DNA from: Aquibium sp. A9E412
GTDB taxonomy: Bacteria > Pseudomonadota > Alphaproteobacteria > Rhizobiales > Rhizobiaceae
Direction of reading: 5' to 3'
Length of the DNA: 64,000 bases
Assembly (NCBI RefSeq): GCF_030398335.1
Contig: NZ_JAOAOP010000007.1
Span: 1 to 64,000 of the forward strand
How positions within the stretch are numbered: the first letter of the stretch is position 1; the number at the start of each line of letters is the position of its first letter. The notes under the pieces are model-generated. The model was given only the letters and a program-made list of their open reading frames with translations. It was not told the origin of the DNA and made no database searches. Of this stretch, positions 54,903 to 63,651 are shown in pieces. A program made the translations under genes and the position numbers.

Positions 54903-55847
54903 TCAGGCGACGCCGGGCAGCACGCACAGCATCTCGTAGAGCAGGCTGGCGCCGATCAGCGCCGTGTTGCCGCTCGGGTCGTAGGGCGGCGAGACCTCGA
55001 CGAGATCGCCGCCGACGACGTTGAGGCCGCGGCAGCCGCGCACGATCTCGAGCGCCTGCCAGGTGGTCAGCCCGCCGATCTCCACCGTGCCGGTGCCCGG
55101 CGCGAAGGCGGGATCGAGCGAATCGATGTCGAAGCTGACATAGACCGGCCGGTCGCCGAGCCGCTCACGCACCGTCTGCATCAGCGGCGCCAGCGAGCGG
55201 TGCCAGCACTCCTCGGCCGGCACCACGGTGAAGCCCTGCCGGCGCGACCAGTCGAAATCGTCGGGCGCATAGCCGGTGCCGCGCAGGCCGATCTGGTAGA
55301 CCCGCTCGGCGTCGAGGCAGCCATCCTCCAGCGCCCGGCGGAACGGCGTGCCGTGCGCGATCGCCTCGCCGAACATCGCCTCGTTGATGTCGGCATGGGC
55401 GTCGACGTGGACGAGCGCGAGCGGCCCGTGCACCTTGGCCATCGCCTTGAGGATCGGATAGGTCAGCGTGTGGTCGCCGCCCATCGTCAGCGGCACCGCG
55501 CCATGCGCGAGGATCGCGTCATAGGCGCGCTCGATGATGCCGACCGTCTTCTTCAGGTCGAAGGTGTTGACCGGCACGTCGCCGATGTCGGCGACCTGCA
55601 GCCGCTCGAACGGCGCCGCGCCGGTCGCCATGTTGTAGGGCCGCAGCATGCACGATTCGGCGCGGATCTGGCGCGGCCCGTGCCGCGTGCCCGAGCGGTT
55701 CGACGCGCCGATGTCCATCGGCACGCCGACGAAGCAGGCGTCGAGACCGGCCGCCGTGTCCTGCGCGGGAAGCCGCATCATCGTCGCCGGGCCGGCGAAG
55801 CGGGGCATGTCGTTGCCGCCGAGCGGCTGGTTGAAGCGCGTCTGCAT
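54903..55847 (-). CDS. Agmatinase/ureohydrolase family enzyme
   Basis: The 314-residue ureohydrolase has the two-manganese motifs GGDHTLTYPIL, VHVDAHADINEA and SFDIDSLDPAFAPGTG. It hydrolyses a guanidino compound (agmatine, guanidinobutyrate or similar) to urea and an amine; the exact substrate is not clear. Start ATG 55847 after GGAGACA, not the longer frame to 55916. Convergent with the ABC operon, which might import its substrate (inference). Same strand as the CoA-transferase gene, 123 bp after it. Confidence 0.88.
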   Translation of the reverse strand: MQTRFNQPLGGNDMPRFAGPATMMRLPAQDTAAGLDACFVGVPMDIGASNRSGTRHGPRQIRAESCMLRPYNMATGAAPFERLQVADIGDVPVNTFDLKKTVGIIERAYDAILAHGAVPLTMGGDHTLTYPILKAMAKVHGPLALVHVDAHADINEAMFGEAIAHGTPFRRALEDGCLDAERVYQIGLRGTGYAPDDFDWSRRQGFTVVPAEECWHRSLAPLMQTVRERLGDRPVYVSFDIDSLDPAFAPGTGTVEIGGLTTWQALEIVRGCRGLNVVGGDLVEVSPPYDPSGNTALIGASLLYEMLCVLPGVA

Positions 55848-55939
55848 GGGCTGTCTCCGCCTTGGGGGCTGGCGCCGTTCCGCCTGTCGCGGCGTCGCCG
55901 ACCGGCGCCGGCGCATTGTCTTCGACCCGTCTTGTAACC

Positions 55940-55973
55940 GGCGAACCGGTTCCCGCCTCGCCTGCGACGGCTA
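55940..55973 (+). repeat. Truncated, decayed family A repeat
   Basis: Matches the right third of family A (GGCGAACCGGTTCCCGCCTCG, GCCTGCGACGGCT). Its end supplies the TAG stop (55973-55971) of the CoA-transferase gene. Confidence 0.5.
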
Positions 55974-57236
55974 TCGTCCGCCGGCTGCCTTGCCGCGCGC
56001 TTGCGCCGCGTCCGGCTCCGACGCGGCGGCGTGTCCCGCCGCGATCATCGCCTCGATCTGCTTCGCCGTATAGCCGCAGGCGGCCAGCACCTCGCGCGTG
56101 TGCTCGCCGTAGAGCGGCGCGGCGCGCTCGATGGCGGCCGGCGTCTCGGAGAACTTGACGGGAAAGCCGATCGTGTCGACCGCGCCGTGCAGCGGGTGGT
56201 CGACCCGGCGCACCATGTCGCGCGCCAGCGTCTGCGGGTCCCGCAGCATCTCGGCCACCGACAGGATGGGCCCGGCCGGCACGCCCGCCTCCTCGAGCGC
56301 GGCGAGCCACGCGGCCGACGGCCGGCCCCGCAGCAGCGGCACGAGGATCTCGTCGAGCGCCGCCTTGTTGGCCATGCGCCCGACATTGCTGGCAAAGCGC
56401 GGATCGTCGCGCAGCCGCGCGTCGCCGAGCACCGCGACCAGGCGCTGCCAGTTGGCCTGGCTGGCGCCGCCGATGTTGATCCAGCCGTCGGCGGTCTCGT
56501 AGGCTTGGTAGGGCGCGCTCAGCGGATGCGCCGAGCCGAGCGCGCCGGGATTGTCGCCGGTGGCGAAGCAGATCGCCGCGTGCCAGTAGGTGAACACGAT
56601 GCCGGCCTCGAACAGCGAGGTCTCGACGAGCTGGCCCCGGCCGGTGCGGCCGCGCTCGTGCAGCGCCGCGCACACCCCCATCGCCGCCAGGATGCCGGCG
56701 GCGATGTCGGTGATCGGCGGTCCCACCTTGACCGGCGGCCGGCCCTCGCCCTCGCCGGTGATGCTCATCAGCCCGGACATGCCCTGGGCGATCAGGTCGA
56801 AGCCGCCGCGACTGGCATAGGGTCCGGTGCGGCCGAAGCCGGAGACCGCGCAGTAGATCAGCCGCGGATAGCGCCGGCGCAGCGTCTCGTAGTCGAAGCC
56901 GAGCTTCTTCAGCGTGTCGTGGCGGTAGTTCTCCACCATCACGTCGGCCCCGGCGAGCATCCGGTGCAGCGTCTCGCGGCCGCCCTCGGTCTTCAGGTCG
57001 AGCGCGATGCCCCGCTTGTTGCGGTTCATCATCATGAAGGCGAAGGAATCCTCGCTGTCCGGCTCGCCGGGCACGACGTCGCGGCGCGTGTCGTCGCCGC
57101 CGGGCAGCCGCTCCACCTTGACGACCTCCGCGCCCATGTCGGCGAGCATGCGCCCGCAGGTCGGTCCCGCCATCACATGGGCGAGCTCGATCACCTTCAC
57201 CCCGGCCAGCGGGCCGTGCGAACCGTCCGCACTCAT
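55971..57236 (-). CDS. Class III CoA-transferase (CaiB/BaiF family)
   Basis: The 421-residue protein has GPLAGVKVIELAHVMAGPTCGRMLADMGAEVVKVE, NRNKRGIALDLK and VGPPITDIAAGILAAMGVCAALHERGRTGRGQLVETSLFEAG. D177 in ITDIAAG is in the expected position of the catalytic Asp. It transfers CoA between carboxylic acids (e.g. succinyl-CoA donor). Substrate unknown; neighbours are an enoyl-CoA hydratase and a tricarboxylate-type transporter. 20 bp from the hydratase. Confidence 0.9.
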   Translation of the reverse strand: MSADGSHGPLAGVKVIELAHVMAGPTCGRMLADMGAEVVKVERLPGGDDTRRDVVPGEPDSEDSFAFMMMNRNKRGIALDLKTEGGRETLHRMLAGADVMVENYRHDTLKKLGFDYETLRRRYPRLIYCAVSGFGRTGPYASRGGFDLIAQGMSGLMSITGEGEGRPPVKVGPPITDIAAGILAAMGVCAALHERGRTGRGQLVETSLFEAGIVFTYWHAAICFATGDNPGALGSAHPLSAPYQAYETADGWINIGGASQANWQRLVAVLGDARLRDDPRFASNVGRMANKAALDEILVPLLRGRPSAAWLAALEEAGVPAGPILSVAEMLRDPQTLARDMVRRVDHPLHGAVDTIGFPVKFSETPAAIERAAPLYGEHTREVLAACGYTAKQIEAMIAAGHAAASEPDAAQARGKAAGGR

Positions 57237-57256
57237 TGCATGTCCTCTTGCTTTCG

Positions 57257-58036
57257 TCAGCGGCCCTTGAAATCCGGGCGGCGTTTCTCCGCGAAGGCTC
57301 TCGATCCCTCGCGGTAGTCTTCGGTGTCGTAGCAGGCGAAGGCCTCGTCGCGCTCCGCTGCATCGAGCGGCGCGGGGTCTTCCAGCCGCCGCACGAAGGC
57401 CTTGTGCCAGCGGTTGACGCGCGGCGCCCCCGCCGTCACGCGCTCGACCGTCGCGGCGACGGCCGCCGCGAGCTCCGCCCGCGGCACGATGCGCGTGACG
57501 AGACGGTGGCGCAGCGCCTCCTCGGCGCCGAAGATGTGGCCCTCGAGCAGGATCTCGAGCGCGCCGCGGCGGCCGGCGAGATCGACCAGCATGGCGAGCT
57601 CGTCATAGTCGACGGTCAGGCCGAGCCGGGCGGCCGGCAGGCCGAAGCGGCTGTCGTCGGAGGCGATGCGCAGGTCGCACATGCTGGCGATCTCCATGCC
57701 GCCGCCGATGCAGATGCCGCCGATCGCGGCGACCACCGGATGCGGGCAGTCGCGAATCGTGCGGATCGCCGCGTTCGACCGCCGGGCGTACTCCTTGGCC
57801 TGCGCGACGCCGCTGCGCGTGTCGTCGAAATCGCCGATGTCGCTGCCCGCGCAGAAGGCGCGCTCGCCGGCGCCGCGCAGGATCACGCAGCGCACCGTGT
57901 CGTCGTCCGACAGCTCGCGCATGGCCGCGCCGAGCGCCTCGTACATGGCGAGCGTCAGCGCGTTGTGCTTGGCCGGCCGGTCCATCGTCACCGTCGCGAC
58001 GGCGCCGTCGCGTTCGAGGCGGATCGCTCCGTCCAT
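57257..58036 (-). CDS. Enoyl-CoA hydratase/isomerase family protein
   Basis: The 259-residue crotonase-fold protein has TMDRPAKHNALTLAMYEAL, AFCAGSDIGDF (oxyanion-hole region), and AIGGICIGGGMEIASMCDLRIASDDSRFGLPAARLG with the catalytic Glu of GGGME. The second acidic residue is probably in GLTVDYDELAML. It would hydrate or isomerise the CoA ester made by the CoA-transferase. It starts at the ATG at 58036, one base after the TctA-type stop. Confidence 0.88.
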   Translation of the reverse strand: MDGAIRLERDGAVATVTMDRPAKHNALTLAMYEALGAAMRELSDDDTVRCVILRGAGERAFCAGSDIGDFDDTRSGVAQAKEYARRSNAAIRTIRDCPHPVVAAIGGICIGGGMEIASMCDLRIASDDSRFGLPAARLGLTVDYDELAMLVDLAGRRGALEILLEGHIFGAEEALRHRLVTRIVPRAELAAAVAATVERVTAGAPRVNRWHKAFVRRLEDPAPLDAAERDEAFACYDTEDYREGSRAFAEKRRPDFKGR

Positions 58037-58037
58037 C

Positions 58038-59570
58038 TCAGTCTCCCTGGTTCGAGGCGGGTCGGGTGTCGCCGCGGCGGCCGGCGCGCAGCGCCAGAAC
58101 GGCGCGGCTGATCCACGGGCCGACGAGAAGCGCGAGCGCGGCGAACAGGATGGTCGCGGCGAGCGGCTGCGAGACCACCGCCACGATGTCGAAATCCTCC
58201 ATGATCAGCGCCCGGCGCAGCGACACCTCGATGATCGGCGCCAGCACCAGGCCAAGGATGACCGGCGCCAGCGGGTAGCCGCCGGCCTCGAGCGCCAGGC
58301 CGATGCAGGCGAAGACCAGCATCACCATCGCCGCGTCGGCGTCGCCATAGGCGAGCGAGCCGATGACGCAGACCGACAGGATGCCGGTCGCCAGCACCGG
58401 ATAGGGCAGCAGCGCCAGCCGCGCGAACAGCCGCACCAGCAGGAAGGCGAGCGCGATGATGACGACGTTGACCACCGTCATGCCGGCGAACAGGCCGTAG
58501 ACCAGCTCCGGCTCGCGCACGAACAGCATCGGCCCGGGCTGCAGGTTGTGGATCATGAAGGCGCCGATCAGCACGGCGGTCGTCGCGCTGCCGGGAATGC
58601 CGAGCGACAGAAGCGGGATCATCGCGCCGACGGCGGCGGCGTTGTTGGCCGCCTCCGGCGCGGCCAGCCCCTCGTCCTTGCCCTTGCCGAAGCCGGCCGG
58701 GTCGCGCGACAGCTTGCTCTGCAGGCTGTAGGACAGGATACCGGCCGTCGTCGCGCCGGCGCCCGGCAGGATGCCGATGAACAGGCCGACGACGCTGGAG
58801 CGCAGCACCACCCAGCGCAGCCGCAGGAAATCGGCGATGCGCGGCAGCGCCAGCACGATGCGCCGCTGCGGCGCGCCCGGCGCCGTGCGCACCAGGTCGG
58901 TGTCGCGCTGCAGGACCCGGCGCAGCACCTCCGAGGCGGCGAACAGGCCGATCGAGGCCGGCACCAGCGGGATGCCGTTGAGCAGCACCGTGGTGCCGAA
59001 GTCGAAGCGCTTGGCGCCGGTCAGCGAATCGAGCCCAACCGTGCCGAGCAGCAGGCCGATGAGGCCGGCGGCCAGCCCCTTGAGCTGGCTGCCGCCGGAG
59101 ATGCTGGAGATGCAGCTCAGCCCCAGAACGCCGAGCGCGAAATACTCCGCCGGGCCGAACCGCAGCGCCGCCTCGGCCAGGATCGGCGTGGCCAGGTAGA
59201 GGCCGACGCAGGCGACCAGGCCACCGATCGCCGACGACAGGACGGCGATGCCGAGCGCCTGGGCGGCCTCGCCGCGGGCGGTGAAGTGATGCCCCTCGAC
59301 GGCCGTCATGATGGCCTCGGTGGAGCCGGGAATGCGGAACAGGATGGCGGTGATCGAGCCGCCGAACACCGCCGCCGAATAAAGCGCGGTGAAGAAGACC
59401 AGCGCGTTGAGCGGGCTCAGCGCATAGGTGATCGGCAAGAGCAGCGAGATGCCCACCGTGGCGTCGAGGCCCGGCAGCGCGCCGAGCATCAGCCCGACGA
59501 GCACGCCGAGGGCGAGCACGAGCAGGATGTCGACCTGAAGAAGGGTCTGCCAGCCTTCGATGAGTTCCAT
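58038..59570 (-). CDS. Tripartite tricarboxylate transporter, large permease (TctA family)
   Basis: The 510-residue protein has ~11 TM segments and the TctA patterns LGLMLGALPGLDATVGISLLLPITY, FRIPGSTEAIMTAVEGHHFTARGEAAQALGIA and LLSLGIPGSATTAVLIGAFMIHNLQPGPMLF. It forms the channel of a proton-motive-force-driven carboxylate importer. 9 bp from the small permease gene. Confidence 0.93.
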   Translation of the reverse strand: MELIEGWQTLLQVDILLVLALGVLVGLMLGALPGLDATVGISLLLPITYALSPLNALVFFTALYSAAVFGGSITAILFRIPGSTEAIMTAVEGHHFTARGEAAQALGIAVLSSAIGGLVACVGLYLATPILAEAALRFGPAEYFALGVLGLSCISSISGGSQLKGLAAGLIGLLLGTVGLDSLTGAKRFDFGTTVLLNGIPLVPASIGLFAASEVLRRVLQRDTDLVRTAPGAPQRRIVLALPRIADFLRLRWVVLRSSVVGLFIGILPGAGATTAGILSYSLQSKLSRDPAGFGKGKDEGLAAPEAANNAAAVGAMIPLLSLGIPGSATTAVLIGAFMIHNLQPGPMLFVREPELVYGLFAGMTVVNVVIIALAFLLVRLFARLALLPYPVLATGILSVCVIGSLAYGDADAAMVMLVFACIGLALEAGGYPLAPVILGLVLAPIIEVSLRRALIMEDFDIVAVVSQPLAATILFAALALLVGPWISRAVLALRAGRRGDTRPASNQGD

Positions 59571-59579
59571 GGCCGCCGC

Positions 59580-60074
59580 TCAGTAGTAGAGGAACCGGCT
59601 GAGCTCGCGGAACACGCCGCGGCCCTGCGGCAGCGGCAGCTCGAGCAGCCTGAGGAAGATGACGTAGTAGAGCGCCGTCAGCAGCGCCGGCAGGTAGACC
59701 AGGCCGCGCCGGTCGCGCATGCCGAAAACGAGCGCGAACAGCGCCGCCTGGAAGACCAGCGTCGCCGGCAGGAAGCCGACGAAGCGCATCGCCACGACGT
59801 AGAGCGCGGTGGCGGCGAGCGCCACCAGGAAGCCGGCGACGTCGGGCCGGCCGGCCGCCGCTCCGCCCGGCACCGTGCCGGCGCGGTGGCGGCGCACCGC
59901 GTCGACGATCTGCAGCAGGCTGACGAGGATCAGCCCGCCGAGCACGAGGCGCGGAAAGAAGGCCGGACCGAAGAGCGCGCTGGCCGCGTAGGCCGACGTC
60001 ATGTCGGCCGTCTGCCAGAGCAGGAAGCCGCAGGCGGCGATCATGCCGCCGGGCGGGGCGATGGTCCTGATCAT
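59580..60074 (-). CDS. Tripartite tricarboxylate transporter, small permease (TctB family)
   Basis: The 164-residue protein has four TM segments with the TctB pattern (SALFGPAFFPRLVLGGLILVSLLQI, VGFLPATLVFQAALFALVFGMRDRR). Partner of the large permease. Confidence 0.88.
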   Translation of the reverse strand: MIRTIAPPGGMIAACGFLLWQTADMTSAYAASALFGPAFFPRLVLGGLILVSLLQIVDAVRRHRAGTVPGGAAAGRPDVAGFLVALAATALYVVAMRFVGFLPATLVFQAALFALVFGMRDRRGLVYLPALLTALYYVIFLRLLELPLPQGRGVFRELSRFLYY

Positions 60075-60096
60075 GCGCGCTCTCCGGCCGTGCCCG

Positions 60097-61062
60097 TCAG
60101 CCGCCCTGCGCGGCGTGCTGGGCTTCCTTGAGCGCGCGCTCCTCGGCGATCGCCTCGGCGAAGGCGGCCGCGCCGAGCTTGCCGTCGGCCTTCAGGTCGA
60201 GCAGCCGCTCGTTCTCGTAGCGGGCGTAGTCCTCGTCCTTCGAGGCCGCCATCAGCGCGTCGCTCAGCTCCTGCACGATCGCGTCGGGCGTGTCGGCATG
60301 GGCGGCCAGGCCGCGCCAGTTGGACGGCGTGATCTCGTAGCCGAGCTCGCCGGCAGCCGGCACGTCGGGAAACTGCTCGATGCGCGTCTCGTTGAAGACG
60401 ATCAGCGGCTCGATCTTCTCGCCCTCGACCATCGCCATCACCGAGCCCATCTCGTCATACATGCCGTCGAGCCGGCCGCCGAGCAGGTCGGCGTGCATCT
60501 CGCCGGTCGAGTTGTAGGGCACGTAGATGAAGTCGCTGACGCCGGCCTCGGCGAGCGTCGTCTCCAGCGCCGTGCGGTCGGTGCCGACGGCGCCGGCGCC
60601 GCCGACCTTCAGCTTGCCGGGGTTCTCCTTGGCCCAGGCCACCATCTCGTCCCACGAGCCGAACGCGCCGGCCCTGGCATGCAGGAAGCCGATGTCGACA
60701 TGGCCGCGGAACACCGGCACGAGATGCTCCTTGAGGGTGATCGAGGTGGTGCCGTCGACGGCGGTGGTGATCGTGTCGGGATCGACGGAGACCAGCGAGC
60801 AGCCGTCGGCCGGCCGCGAGATGAGCTGCTGGCGGGCGATCTCGCCCATCGAGCCTTCCATGTTGATGACCTTGACCGGCACGCCGAGTTCCGCGCTCAG
60901 CGGCTTGGCGATGTTGCGCAGGAAGGTGTCGGTGCCGCCGCCGGCGCCCCAGGCCGAGATCAGCTCGACGTTGGAGCATTCGAGCGCCTCGGCGCGGTCG
61001 AGCGCGAAGGTCGACGAGGCCGCCAGCACGGCGGCAGCCGTCACGGTTCTGAAAAGATGCAT
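60097..61062 (-). CDS. Tripartite tricarboxylate transporter, periplasmic binding protein (TctC/Bug)
   Basis: The 321-residue Bug-family protein has a Sec signal peptide (FRTVTAAAVLAASSTFALDRAEA) and ELISAWGAGGGTDTFLRNIAKPLSAELGVPVKVINMEG, the family's N-terminal P-loop-like GGGTD ligand motif. One Cys follows the signal and one lies in DGCSLVS. Start ATG 61062 after GGAGGGA. Ligand unknown, probably a carboxylate that becomes a CoA ester. Confidence 0.9.
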   Translation of the reverse strand: MHLFRTVTAAAVLAASSTFALDRAEALECSNVELISAWGAGGGTDTFLRNIAKPLSAELGVPVKVINMEGSMGEIARQQLISRPADGCSLVSVDPDTITTAVDGTTSITLKEHLVPVFRGHVDIGFLHARAGAFGSWDEMVAWAKENPGKLKVGGAGAVGTDRTALETTLAEAGVSDFIYVPYNSTGEMHADLLGGRLDGMYDEMGSVMAMVEGEKIEPLIVFNETRIEQFPDVPAAGELGYEITPSNWRGLAAHADTPDAIVQELSDALMAASKDEDYARYENERLLDLKADGKLGAAAFAEAIAEERALKEAQHAAQGG

Positions 61063-61140
61063 GGTCCCTCCGTTCGGGTGCGTTGCGGATGGATGTCGGC
61101 CCGGATGGGCCCGCCGCGACCGGACGTCGCGAACCTGGTG

Positions 61141-61851
61141 TCAGCAGCCGGCTTCGCCGCCGGCCTGCCGTGCGGCCGAGGCCGACAGAATCGCCTGCAG
61201 CTCGGCGCCGGTCGCCCGGGCGTTGGCCTTGGCGATCGCCTCGGCGCGCTCGCCATCGCCGGCGCGGATCGCAGCGACCAGCCCGTCGTGCCAGTCGGCG
61301 ATGTCCTGCGGGGCGTTGTCGCCGCGGTCGGCGAGCGCGACATACATGCGCAGCGCCGGCTCGATGCTGAGATAGTGGGCGGTCAGCCGGCTGTTGCCGG
61401 CGAGCTGGAAGATCGTCTTGTGCAGCGCCAGATCGCTGGCGACGAGCACCTTGTGGTCGCCGTCGGCGGCGGCCCGCTTGAGCGCGTCATAGGCGCCGTC
61501 GAGCACGGCGGCGGCTTCCTCGGTCATCGCCTCGGCGGCCAGCCGGGCGGCGAGCCCCTCCAGCGCGCCGCGCAGGGCGGCCAGCTCGGCCGCGTCCTCG
61601 GCCGTCAGCGTGACGACCGACCAGCCGCTGTAGGGGCGCACTTCCGTCAGGCCCTCGTGGGAGAGCTCGCGCAGCGCGGTGCGGATGGTGCCGCGGCTGA
61701 GCCCGAGCTCCTCGGCGAACTGCTGCTCCGTGATGCGGCTGCCCGGCGCGCAGACGCCGGTGACGATGCGCTCGCGGATGGCGTCGGCGGCGCGGTCGGC
61801 CAGGCTGCGCCGCTCCACCCCGAGACTGGAAACACTCCCCTTGTCGCGCAT
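61141..61851 (-). CDS. GntR/FadR-type (FCD) regulator
   Basis: The 236-residue protein has an N-terminal GntR winged helix (DAIRERIVTGVCAPGSRITEQQFAEELGLSRGTIRTALRELSHEGL) and an FCD ligand domain (about 90-225) with metal/ligand His residues (LHKTIFQLAGNSRLTAHYL, DWHDGLVAAIRAGD). Start ATG 61851 after AAGGA. It heads the transporter/catabolic operon and probably represses it until a carboxylate or CoA ester binds. Confidence 0.9.
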   Translation of the reverse strand: MRDKGSVSSLGVERRSLADRAADAIRERIVTGVCAPGSRITEQQFAEELGLSRGTIRTALRELSHEGLTEVRPYSGWSVVTLTAEDAAELAALRGALEGLAARLAAEAMTEEAAAVLDGAYDALKRAAADGDHKVLVASDLALHKTIFQLAGNSRLTAHYLSIEPALRMYVALADRGDNAPQDIADWHDGLVAAIRAGDGERAEAIAKANARATGAELQAILSASAARQAGGEAGC

Positions 61852-61908
61852 GCGTCGTCCTTGCCGCCGTTGAAAGTCGCCATCAGCAGACCATCGGCCT
61901 CGGCATCC

Positions 61909-61933
61909 TGTCAACAAATAATTGTCAACAATT
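61909..61933. promoter_or_regulatory. Candidate GntR operator: TGTCAACAA direct repeat and palindrome
   Basis: TGTCAACAA occurs at 61909-61917 and again at 61923-61931, 14 bp apart; the second copy lies in the 14-bp near-palindrome AATTGTCAACAATT (61920-61933), of the TTGT-N2-ACAA type bound by FadR-subfamily regulators. TTGACA promoter -35-like elements occur on the minus strand here. 58 bp upstream of the regulator start. Confidence 0.6.
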
Positions 61934-62391
61934 GTCCAGACGCGCCTGCAGGCCGCGCAATCGAGCGGCGGCGAACGCTGTGCCGCAACGGGCTGCAAGG
62001 CCCGGCGGAAGCGCGTTCGTCCTGCCGGTTCCGCCGTCCGGCCGGCGGTCACTTGCGCGCCGCTTCCCGCCGCCGCGGACCGCCTGTGGATCGACTGGTC
62101 GGGAACGCTGCAACCCGGCGGTCGCGGCCGTTCCGTGCGGCCCGCACCGCCGGCCGGCGCCCGCTTTCGACAGGCGGCCCGACGACCGGGCGACCGCGCG
62201 CGCCGCGCCGCGGAGAAGCAGCCCCCGGCCCGCCAGCGCGATCAGGGTCTATGTGCTTGATTTCCCGCATGTCTGCGGCGCCGGGTGGCTTCCCTTGGCT
62301 GCCGCATGCTTTATGCTGCGGCGCCTGCTGCGCACGCATCTCCGCCGGTCGCGGCGGATGCCCCGCGACGACGCCGGGAGGCCGCACGCCG
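61934..62391. other. 458-bp gap without a recognisable gene
   Basis: Open frames here have no ribosome site and no recognisable protein pattern. GCCGCATGCTTTATGCTGCGGC at 62298-62319 forms an imperfect hairpin. It probably holds the antiporter promoter, but I see no clear element. Confidence 0.5.
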
Positions 62392-63639
62392 ATGGAACAC
62401 GCCCTGCATCTCTTCGCGCTGCTCGTCGTCACGCGCCTGTTCGGCGAGTTGCTCGAGCGCCTGCGCCAGCCGGCGGCGATCGGCGAGATCCTCGCCGGCG
62501 TCGCGCTGGCGCTCGTCGCCGCCAGCGCGCTGCCCGTGCCGCTGCTCGCCGATCTGGCCGACAGCCCCTTTCTCGGCGTCGCGGCGGAGTTCGGCATCTT
62601 CTTCCTGCTGCTGCTCGCCGGCATCGAGATGCGGCCGAAGGAGATCGCCGACCATTCCGGCACCTCGCTCGCCGTCGCGCTCGGCGGCGTTCTCGTGCCG
62701 CTGGCGCTCGGCTTCGCGCTCGCCTGGATCGCGCTGCCGGAAAGCCCGCTGAAGTTCGCCCAGGCGCTGCTGATCGGCGTCGCCCTGTCGATCTCGGCCG
62801 TGCCGGTCGCCGTCGGCATCTTCATGGAGCTCGGCCTGCTGCACACCCGCGTCGGCCAGACGGTGGTCTCGGCGGCGATCTTCGACGACGTGATCGGCCT
62901 GATCCTGCTCGCCGTGCTGACCGGCGTGATCCAGACCGGCGCGATGCCGGGCCCCGCGGCGATGGCGATGCTGCTCGCCAAGGTGGCGCTGTTCTTCGCC
63001 ATCACCGTCACGATCGGCCTGTTCGTCTACCGGCGGATCTCCGCCCTGGTGGCGCGCATGCGGGTGCCGGCGCCGCATTTCAGCGCGCTGATCGCGCTGT
63101 CGCTCGGCTTCGCCGCGCTCGCCGAGGCGCTGGGCATGGACTTCATCCTCGGCCCCTTCATCGCCGGGCTGTTCTTCTCGCCCGAGACCGTCGGCCGCAA
63201 GGCCTACGAGCGCATCAAGAAGAGCGTCGGCGACGTGACGGACGGCCTGCTGGCGCCGCTCTTCTTCGCCTCGATCGGCGTTCGCGTGGAGCTCGGCGCC
63301 TTCGCCGCGATCCCGACCTTCCTCGCCGCGCTGATCGCCGTGGCGGTGATCGGCAAGCTGCTCGGCGCCGGGCTGCCGGCGCGGCTGGCCGGCCTGTCGC
63401 GCCGCGAGTCGCTCGCCGTCGGCATCGGCATGAGCGGCCGCGGCGCCGTCGAGCTGATCATCGCCAGCATCGCGCTGGAGGCCGGGCTGTTCGCGCTCGA
63501 TGACCCGCTGGTGGAAAACCTGTTCTCCGCGCTCGTCATCATGGCGGTCGTCACCACCGTCCTGACGCCGCTCGGCCTGCGCCGGGTGCTCGGCGGACGA
63601 TCCGCCGTCGGCCGGCGGGTCGCGCGGGACGACGGGTGA
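62392..63639 (+). CDS. CPA2-family cation:proton antiporter
   Basis: The 415-residue protein has ~12 TM segments (QPAAIGEILAGVALALVAAS, FGIFFLLLLAGIEM, ALSISAVPVAVGIF, QTVVSAAIFDDVIGLILLAVLTG, MDFILGPFIAGLFF, GIGMSGRGAVELIIASIAL). DDVIGL holds the Asp pair of the ion site. No C-terminal TrkA-N domain. Probably exchanges Na+ or K+ for H+. The start ATG at 62392 follows GGGAGG; the huge frame from 60001 is antisense to the TctBC and GntR genes and rejected. Confidence 0.9.
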   Translation: MEHALHLFALLVVTRLFGELLERLRQPAAIGEILAGVALALVAASALPVPLLADLADSPFLGVAAEFGIFFLLLLAGIEMRPKEIADHSGTSLAVALGGVLVPLALGFALAWIALPESPLKFAQALLIGVALSISAVPVAVGIFMELGLLHTRVGQTVVSAAIFDDVIGLILLAVLTGVIQTGAMPGPAAMAMLLAKVALFFAITVTIGLFVYRRISALVARMRVPAPHFSALIALSLGFAALAEALGMDFILGPFIAGLFFSPETVGRKAYERIKKSVGDVTDGLLAPLFFASIGVRVELGAFAAIPTFLAALIAVAVIGKLLGAGLPARLAGLSRRESLAVGIGMSGRGAVELIIASIALEAGLFALDDPLVENLFSALVIMAVVTTVLTPLGLRRVLGGRSAVGRRVARDDG

Positions 63640-63651
63640 GGCGCCGCGCCC

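Noticed and set aside
61934-62391. Possible small gene between gntR and the antiporter
   Set aside because: Frames on both strands lack ribosome sites and recognisable features; their composition is that of random GC-rich sequence.
63640-63651. Terminator between the antiporter and the TetR-like gene
   Set aside because: Imperfect TGAGGCGC/GCGCCCTCA pairing needs a bulge and has no T-run; too weak to list.
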